A stretch of DNA of 64,000 nucleotides from Bacillus paralicheniformis (GTDB lineage Bacteria; Bacillota; Bacilli; Bacillales; Bacillaceae): contig NZ_LBMN02000035.1 of assembly GCF_001042485.2 (NCBI RefSeq), forward strand, positions 124,001-188,000. Direction: 5' to 3'. Made by a program: the position numbers and the translations under genes. This document shows positions 58,727 to 64,000 of this stretch, in pieces. Every line of letters begins with the position of its first letter. Position 1 is the stretch's first letter. The notes under the pieces are model-generated. The model saw only the letters and a program-made list of their open reading frames with translations, searched no databases and was not told the origin of the DNA.

Positions 58727-58800
58727 GAATGCAATTTCCCGCCGCGACGGCTAATTGAAAAGATTCGGTTTTCGGTCTGTCTTTTTCTTTTCTGATTTAA

Positions 58801-58906
58801 GTCAAGTTTATCCTTTTATCTGCATACACTTAAACAGATTCATTATATGGGATGTTATTTTGATTTCTCAAGGAACGCACATTAGACGAATGCCCAGCAT
58901 AGGATA
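58801..58906 (+). promoter_or_regulatory. Tandem sporulation promoters of cotE (sigma-E and sigma-K)
   Basis: Upstream is a sigma-E-like -10 CATACACT (58823-58830) with GTCAAGT at 58801-58807. Downstream is a sigma-K promoter: CAC (58878-58880), 17 nt, CATAGGATA (58898-58906), a perfect CATANNNTA. cotE has a two-promoter arrangement of this kind in B. subtilis. Confidence 0.65.
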
Positions 58907-58936
58907 ATATGAGGAAAAACAAGGAGGCATGACCGA

Positions 58937-59485
58937 ATGTCTGAATACAGGGAAATTATTACTAAAGCGGTGGTCGCGAAAGGCCGGAAATTCACCCAGT
59001 CCACTCATACAATCTCCCCTTCGCAAAAGCCAACCAGTATTTTAGGCGGTTGGATTATCAATCATAAGTATGACGCCGAAAAAATCGGAAAAACCGTGGA
59101 AATTGAAGGGACATATGATATCAACGTCTGGTATTCATATGCGGACAACACCAAAACCGAAGTTGTGACAGAACGCGTTTCCTATGTTGATGTTATTAAG
59201 CTCCGGTATCGCGACAAAAATTACTTAGATGATGAACACGAAGTGATTGCGAAGGTGCTTCAGCAGCCGAACTGCCTTGAAGTGACCATTTCTCCGAACG
59301 GAAACAAAGTGGTTGTACAGGCGGAAAGGGAATTTTTGTCAGAGGTTGTCGGCGAGACGAAGGTCGTCGTTGAGGTCAATTCTGATTGGACGGAAAGCGA
59401 TGAGGAAGAAGCGTGGGAAGAAGAACTTGATGAAGAACTTGAGGATATCAATCCGGAGTTTTTGGTCGGAGATCCAGAAGAATAA
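58937..59485 (+). CDS. cotE: Spore coat morphogenetic protein CotE
   Basis: CotE directs outer-coat assembly around the forespore. The 182-residue protein starts [20 protein letters not shown] and ends in a strongly acidic tail ([18 protein letters not shown]), both typical. ATG 58937 follows AAGGAGG. A terminator follows. Confidence 0.97.
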   Translation: MSEYREIITKAVVAKGRKFTQSTHTISPSQKPTSILGGWIINHKYDAEKIGKTVEIEGTYDINVWYSYADNTKTEVVTERVSYVDVIKLRYRDKNYLDDEHEVIAKVLQQPNCLEVTISPNGNKVVVQAEREFLSEVVGETKVVVEVNSDWTESDEEEAWEEELDEELEDINPEFLVGDPEE

Positions 59486-59488
59486 AAG

Positions 59489-59524
59489 GAAGCTAGGGAA
59501 ACACCGCCCTAGTTTCTTTTTTTT
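59489..59524 (+). terminator. Terminator of cotE
   Basis: GAAGCTAGGG (59489-59498) and CCCTAGTTTC (59507-59516), then eight T. Confidence 0.93.
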
Positions 59525-59539
59525 CAGCATGAATCTTTA

Positions 59540-59548
59540 TGGTATAAT
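59540..59548 (+). promoter_or_regulatory. Extended -10 promoter of mutS-mutL
   Basis: TGGTATAAT (TATAAT at 59543-59548), just after the cotE terminator, 48 nt before mutS. Confidence 0.6.
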
Positions 59549-59595
59549 GAGTGTTGGAATCAATAGAAACGTTTATACATAGTGAGGGATTAAAT

Positions 59596-62205
59596 ATGAC
59601 AGGCTACACGCCTATGATACAGCAATATTTAAAGATTAAGGCAGAGTATCAGGATGCCTTTTTATTTTTTCGTCTTGGAGACTTTTATGAAATGTTTTTT
59701 GAAGATGCCAAAAAGGCGTCTCAGGAACTCGAAATCACGCTGACGAGCAGAGACGGTGGATCGAGCGAAAGAATCCCGATGTGCGGGGTTCCTTATCATT
59801 CATGCTCTTCATATATCGAACAGCTCATTAAAAAAGGCTATAAAGTCGCGATCTGTGAGCAGGTGGAGGACCCTAAATCGGCCAAAGGAGTCGTCAAAAG
59901 GGAGGTCGTGCAGCTGATCACACCCGGCACCGTGATGGACGGAAAAGGAATTCATGAAAATGAAAACAACTTTATCGCCTCTGTCAGTGAATTTCAGCAT
60001 ACTTACGGGCTCGCTTTTTCTGATTTGACGACGGGCGAGAACTTAGTGACGATTATCGAAAGGCTTGATGATGTCGTTTCCGAGATTTACTCTGTCGGAG
60101 CAAGGGAAATCGTCGTCAGCCGCAACTTTGACGAGAAAGATGTCGCGCTACTGAAAGAGCGCTGCGGCGCCACGATTTCTTTCGAGGATGAACAAGCAGA
60201 TGAATGGCCTGACATTGTGAACGGTCTGGCGTCCAAAGAGCTTGTCGATACGTTTATGAGGCTTTACGTCTACTTGAAGCGGACGCAGAAAAGAAGCCTT
60301 GACCACCTTCAAAACGTTCAGGCTTACGAGCTCGAAGAAGCGATGAAAATCGATTTGTATTCGAAACGCAATCTCGAGCTGACGGAAACGATCCGTTCGA
60401 AAAACAAAAAAGGCTCGCTTCTTTGGCTTTTGGATGAAACGAAAACGGCAATGGGAGGAAGGCTGTTAAAGCAATGGATCGACAGACCGCTGATCAGAAA
60501 GGGACAGATCGAAGAGCGCCAGGAAATCGTCGAAACGCTGATCGCCCATTTGTTTGAGCGGGAAGATTTGCGCGAACGGCTGAAGGAAGTATACGATCTC
60601 GAGCGGCTCGCCGGAAGGGTCGCTTACGGCAACGTCAATGCCCGAGATTTGATCCAGCTAAAGGAATCGCTGAAACAAGTGCCGGCCATCAAACAGCTTG
60701 TCGGCTCCCTCGACCATCCGAAAGCAAAAGCGCGCGCCGAGAAAATCGATCCGTGCGGCGATCTTTTGAATCTTTTGGAAGATGCGCTATACGAGAATCC
60801 GCCGCTTTCATTAAAAGAGGGGAACTTGATCAAAGACGGCTATCACGAGAAGCTGGATGAATACAGGGACGCAAGCAAGAACGGAAAGGACTGGATCGCA
60901 AGGCTTGAGCAGCAGGAACGCGAGTACACGGGAATCCGCTCTTTAAAAGTCGGCTTTAACAAGGTGTTCGGCTATTATATTGAAGTGACGAAAGCCAACA
61001 TCCATCTGCTTGAAGAAGGCCGCTATGAACGGAAGCAGACGCTGACCAATGCAGAACGCTACATCACGCCGGAGCTGAAAGAAAAAGAAGCGCTGATTCT
61101 CGAAGCGGAAAACAATATTTGCGAGCTGGAGTATGAGCTGTTTTCCGAGCTTCGCAGCAAGGTGAAGGAATATATTCCGCGCCTGCAGCAGCTGGCAAAA
61201 ATGATGAGCGAGCTTGATGTGCTCCAATGTTTTGCGACGATCAGCGAAAACCGCCACTATGTTAAACCGGAGTTTTCCGAGGACGTCGTTCAGGTGATCG
61301 ACGGACGGCATCCGGTCGTAGAAAAGGTGATGGACAGCCAGTCTTACGTTCCGAATAGCTGCGAAATGGGCAAAGGCAGACAGATGCTTTTAATCACCGG
61401 GCCGAATATGTCAGGGAAAAGCACGTATATGAGACAGATGGCGCTGATCTCCATTTTGGCGCAGATCGGCTGTTTTGTTCCTGCCAAAAAAGCGGTGCTG
61501 CCGATCTTTGATCAGATCTTTACAAGAATCGGTGCTGCGGATGATCTTATATCCGGGCAGAGCACGTTTATGGTGGAAATGCTTGAAGCCAAAAATGCGA
61601 TCGTTCATGCGACGAAAAACAGCTTGATTCTATTTGACGAAATCGGCCGGGGTACGTCCACTTACGACGGAATGGCGCTTGCGCAGGCAATCATCGAGTA
61701 CGTTCACGAGTACATCGGCGCGAAGACTTTATTTTCCACTCACTATCACGAGCTGACAACCCTTGAAGAAAAGCTTGCCGACTTGAAGAATGTTCACGTT
61801 CGTGCGGAAGAATACGAAGGAAAGGTCGTATTCCTTCACCAGATAAAAGAAGGCGCAGCAGATAAAAGCTACGGTATCCATGTTGCGCAGCTTGCCGAAT
61901 TACCCGACGGTTTGATCAGCAGGGCGAAAACGATCCTGAAAGAGCTTGAATCCGGCGCCAAAGAAGCGGTTCCATCAACGGCTCCGAATACGGTAAAAGA
62001 GGCGGCGGAAGAAGTCGCGGCAACTGTTGCAGATCAACCGGCCCAGCTGTCATTTTTTGAAACGGACAAGCCGAAAGAAAAAGAGACGAAGCTCTCCAAA
62101 AAAGAGCAGGCTGTTTTAGCCGAATTTAAAACGATGGATCTGCTCGATATGACGCCTATACAAGTCATGAATGAACTGTACAGGCTGCAAAAAAAATTAA
62201 AGTAA
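59596..62205 (+). CDS. mutS: DNA mismatch repair protein MutS
   Basis: MutS recognises base mismatches. ATG 59596 follows GTGAGGGA; 869 residues. The N-terminal clamp has the mismatch-wedging Phe in [14 protein letters not shown] (about residue 34). The ATPase has Walker [14 protein letters not shown] (about 600) and [12 protein letters not shown]. Near the end QLSFF resembles the beta-clamp motif that recruits MutS to the replisome in Bacillus. It lies 17 nt before mutL. Confidence 0.98.
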   Translation: MTGYTPMIQQYLKIKAEYQDAFLFFRLGDFYEMFFEDAKKASQELEITLTSRDGGSSERIPMCGVPYHSCSSYIEQLIKKGYKVAICEQVEDPKSAKGVVKREVVQLITPGTVMDGKGIHENENNFIASVSEFQHTYGLAFSDLTTGENLVTIIERLDDVVSEIYSVGAREIVVSRNFDEKDVALLKERCGATISFEDEQADEWPDIVNGLASKELVDTFMRLYVYLKRTQKRSLDHLQNVQAYELEEAMKIDLYSKRNLELTETIRSKNKKGSLLWLLDETKTAMGGRLLKQWIDRPLIRKGQIEERQEIVETLIAHLFEREDLRERLKEVYDLERLAGRVAYGNVNARDLIQLKESLKQVPAIKQLVGSLDHPKAKARAEKIDPCGDLLNLLEDALYENPPLSLKEGNLIKDGYHEKLDEYRDASKNGKDWIARLEQQEREYTGIRSLKVGFNKVFGYYIEVTKANIHLLEEGRYERKQTLTNAERYITPELKEKEALILEAENNICELEYELFSELRSKVKEYIPRLQQLAKMMSELDVLQCFATISENRHYVKPEFSEDVVQVIDGRHPVVEKVMDSQSYVPNSCEMGKGRQMLLITGPNMSGKSTYMRQMALISILAQIGCFVPAKKAVLPIFDQIFTRIGAADDLISGQSTFMVEMLEAKNAIVHATKNSLILFDEIGRGTSTYDGMALAQAIIEYVHEYIGAKTLFSTHYHELTTLEEKLADLKNVHVRAEEYEGKVVFLHQIKEGAADKSYGIHVAQLAELPDGLISRAKTILKELESGAKEAVPSTAPNTVKEAAEEVAATVADQPAQLSFFETDKPKEKETKLSKKEQAVLAEFKTMDLLDMTPIQVMNELYRLQKKLK

Positions 62206-62222
62206 TAAAGAGGTGACCCAAC

Positions 62223-64000
62223 TTGGCAAAAATTGTTCAGCTGCCAGACGATTTATCGAATAAAATCGCGGCGGGTGAAGTAGTGGAAAGGCCTGCGTCG
62301 GTCGTCAAAGAGCTTGTCGAAAATGCAATCGATGCGAACAGCTCCGTGATTGAAATCGATGTTGAAGAAGCGGGTCTCGCCTCGATTAAAGTGCTTGACG
62401 ACGGCGAAGGGATGGATGCAGAAGACTGCAGAACGGCTTTTTTGCGTCATGCCACAAGCAAAATCAAAGACGAAAACGATCTGTTTCGCGTCAGAACGCT
62501 CGGATTTCGCGGAGAAGCTTTGCCAAGTATCGCGTCTGTCTCACATCTAAGCATTAAAACGAGCACCGGAGAAGGAGCAGGCACCCATTTGACGCTTCAG
62601 GGGGGAAGAATCATTTCCGAGCAAAAAGCGTCAAGCCGCAGAGGAACCGAAATTACGGTTACCAATCTGTTTTTCAATACGCCGGCAAGGCTGAAATATA
62701 TGAAAACGATCCATACGGAGCTTGGCAACATTACAGATGTGGTCAACAGAATCGCCCTTGCCCACCCGGAAGTTTCGATCAGGCTGCGTCATCAAGGGAA
62801 AACGCTTCTGCAGACAAACGGAAACGGCGATGTCCGCCACGTGCTTGCGGCGATTTACGGCACGGCGGTTGCCAAAAAAATGCTCCCGCTTGAAGCGAGA
62901 TCTCTTGATTTTGAAGTGAAAGGCTATATCGCCCTTCCTGAAATTACGCGTGCATCGCGAAATTACATGTCATCTGTCGTCAACGGCAGATACATTAAAA
63001 ACTTTCCGCTCGTGAAAGCGATCCACGAGGGCTACCATACGCTTCTTCCGATCGGCCGCCATCCGATCACGTTTATTGAAATCAACATGGACCCGCTGCT
63101 TGTGGATGTCAACGTGCATCCGTCAAAGCTGGAGGTCAGGCTGAGCAAAGAGACGGAGCTTCACGAACTGATTCGCGACGCCATCAAAGACGTCTTTAAA
63201 CAGCAGCAGCTCATTCCAAGCGTGCAAGTTCCGAAAAAAACCGCACCTCTGATCAATAAACCGGAACAGCAAAAGCTTGATTTCGACCAGGTACGAGAGC
63301 CGGCACCTCTTTCTGATCCTGATATTGAAAGAGAATATAAGCCGGAGCCATCGTTTTCGGCGATGAAATTAAGCTCGGTAGTCAAAGACCCGCCTCCTCC
63401 CGCTCCCGCAGAGCGCGAAGAAAGCATTATGCAAGACACCGAACCTGAATGGCCCGGAGCGGAAGAGTATACGCCGGAAGCCGAAGCGGCCGTACAAGCC
63501 GAACCGGAACAGGCAGGCGAAAACGCCCATGACGAAGAGACGCCAAAAGAAAGGGTGCCGATCATGTATCCGATCGGCCAAATGCACGGCACCTACATTC
63601 TCGCCCAAAATGAAAACGGGCTGTACATCATCGATCAGCACGCCGCACAGGAGCGGATCAAATACGAATATTTCCGTGAAAAAGTCGGAGAAGTCGAACC
63701 GGAAGTCCAGGACCTGCTTGTGCCGCTGACATTCCATTATTCAAAAAATGAAGCGCTGACGATCGACCAGCACTTGGACGACTTAGCCAAAGTCGGCGTC
63801 TTTCTCGAATCGTTCGGCGCCGGCAGCTATATCGTCCGATGCCACCCGACTTGGTTTCCAAAAGGGGAAGAAACGACGATCATTGAAGACATCATTCAAC
63901 AGGTCCTTGATGACCGCACGATCGACATCAAAAAACTGCGTGAAGAAGCCGCAATCATGATGAGCTGCAAAGGCTCCATCAAAGCCAACCATCATCTGCG
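62223..64000 (+). CDS. mutL: DNA mismatch repair protein MutL, 5' part (3' end outside window)
   Basis: MutL couples MutS to downstream repair. TTG 62223 follows AAAGAGGTGA; about 592 codons are present, and the frame is open to the end of the window. The GHKL ATPase shows [25 protein letters not shown] and [10 protein letters not shown] Pro/Glu-rich linker (about 340-440) follows. The C-terminal domain shows [16 protein letters not shown], the DQHAX2EX4E endonuclease motif of MutL proteins from species without MutH, as expected for Bacillus. Confidence 0.97.
   Translation, partial: MAKIVQLPDDLSNKIAAGEVVERPASVVKELVENAIDANSSVIEIDVEEAGLASIKVLDDGEGMDAEDCRTAFLRHATSKIKDENDLFRVRTLGFRGEALPSIASVSHLSIKTSTGEGAGTHLTLQGGRIISEQKASSRRGTEITVTNLFFNTPARLKYMKTIHTELGNITDVVNRIALAHPEVSIRLRHQGKTLLQTNGNGDVRHVLAAIYGTAVAKKMLPLEARSLDFEVKGYIALPEITRASRNYMSSVVNGRYIKNFPLVKAIHEGYHTLLPIGRHPITFIEINMDPLLVDVNVHPSKLEVRLSKETELHELIRDAIKDVFKQQQLIPSVQVPKKTAPLINKPEQQKLDFDQVREPAPLSDPDIEREYKPEPSFSAMKLSSVVKDPPPPAPAEREESIMQDTEPEWPGAEEYTPEAEAAVQAEPEQAGENAHDEETPKERVPIMYPIGQMHGTYILAQNENGLYIIDQHAAQERIKYEYFREKVGEVEPEVQDLLVPLTFHYSKNEALTIDQHLDDLAKVGVFLESFGAGSYIVRCHPTWFPKGEETTIIEDIIQQVLDDRTIDIKKLREEAAIMMSCKGSIKANHHL

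Overview
The window is a stretch of Bacillus chromosome, almost certainly from the Bacillus licheniformis group (B. licheniformis or B. paralicheniformis). The gene order from dxr to mutL follows the B. subtilis chromosome nearly gene for gene. Sporulation genes (dpaA, dpaB, spoIIIE, spoVS, cotE), RNase Y, RNase J2, PolC and a recA LexA box place it in Bacillus. A GH9-GH48-GH5 cellulase and mannanase cluster between polC and rimP, absent from B. subtilis, points to the licheniformis lineage. Species assignment is inference from memory of these genomes. All genes are on the + strand. There is no rRNA, tRNA, CRISPR array, insertion sequence or prophage that I can see.

Layout. 1-8154: the end of dxr (isoprenoid synthesis), rasP (site-2 protease), proS and polC. 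8155-15765: a secreted plant-polysaccharide degradation island with a long leader, Cel9-CBM3, Cel48, Cel5 (split by an in-frame TAG from its CBM46 domain) and a GH5 mannanase. 15757-22974: the rimP-nusA-rnpM-ylxQ-infB-ylxP-rbfA-truB-ribC translation and transcription operon, with a terminator-bearing leader. 23037-28467: rpsO, pnpA, ylxY, mlpA and ymxH. 28611-33472: dipicolinate synthase and the aspartate-semialdehyde/lysine genes dpaA, dpaB, asd, dapG and dapA. Their shared product supplies spore dipicolinate and cell-wall diaminopimelate. 33620-38813: rnjB, tepA, ylzJ and spoIIIE. 38946-47471: the ymfC-ymfM group and pgsA. 47491-53203: cinA, recA, rny, ymdB and spoVS. 53303-56587: an M19 dipeptidase not at this site in B. 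subtilis, then threonine catabolism (tdh, kbl). 56731-64000: miaB, ricA, cotE, mutS and the start of mutL, which runs off the window.

The accessory part is the cellulase island. Cel9 (processive endoglucanase type), Cel48 (exo-acting from reducing ends), Cel5 (endoglucanase) and the mannanase form a classical synergistic set. Three things there are odd: Cel48 has no signal peptide and sits in the same frame as Cel9, separated only by one TAA; Cel5 is interrupted by a TAG just before its CBM46; and the mRNA leader carries a perfect Shine-Dalgarno followed by an ATG-TAA minimal ORF. The right edge of the island coincides with the rimP promoter. Other regulatory signals read directly from sequence are a Fur-box-like site on the miaB promoter, a sigma-H promoter before spoVS, sigma-E and sigma-K promoters before cotE, a LexA box at recA, and several leader hairpins. 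TTG and GTG starts are frequent and were chosen by Shine-Dalgarno spacing.
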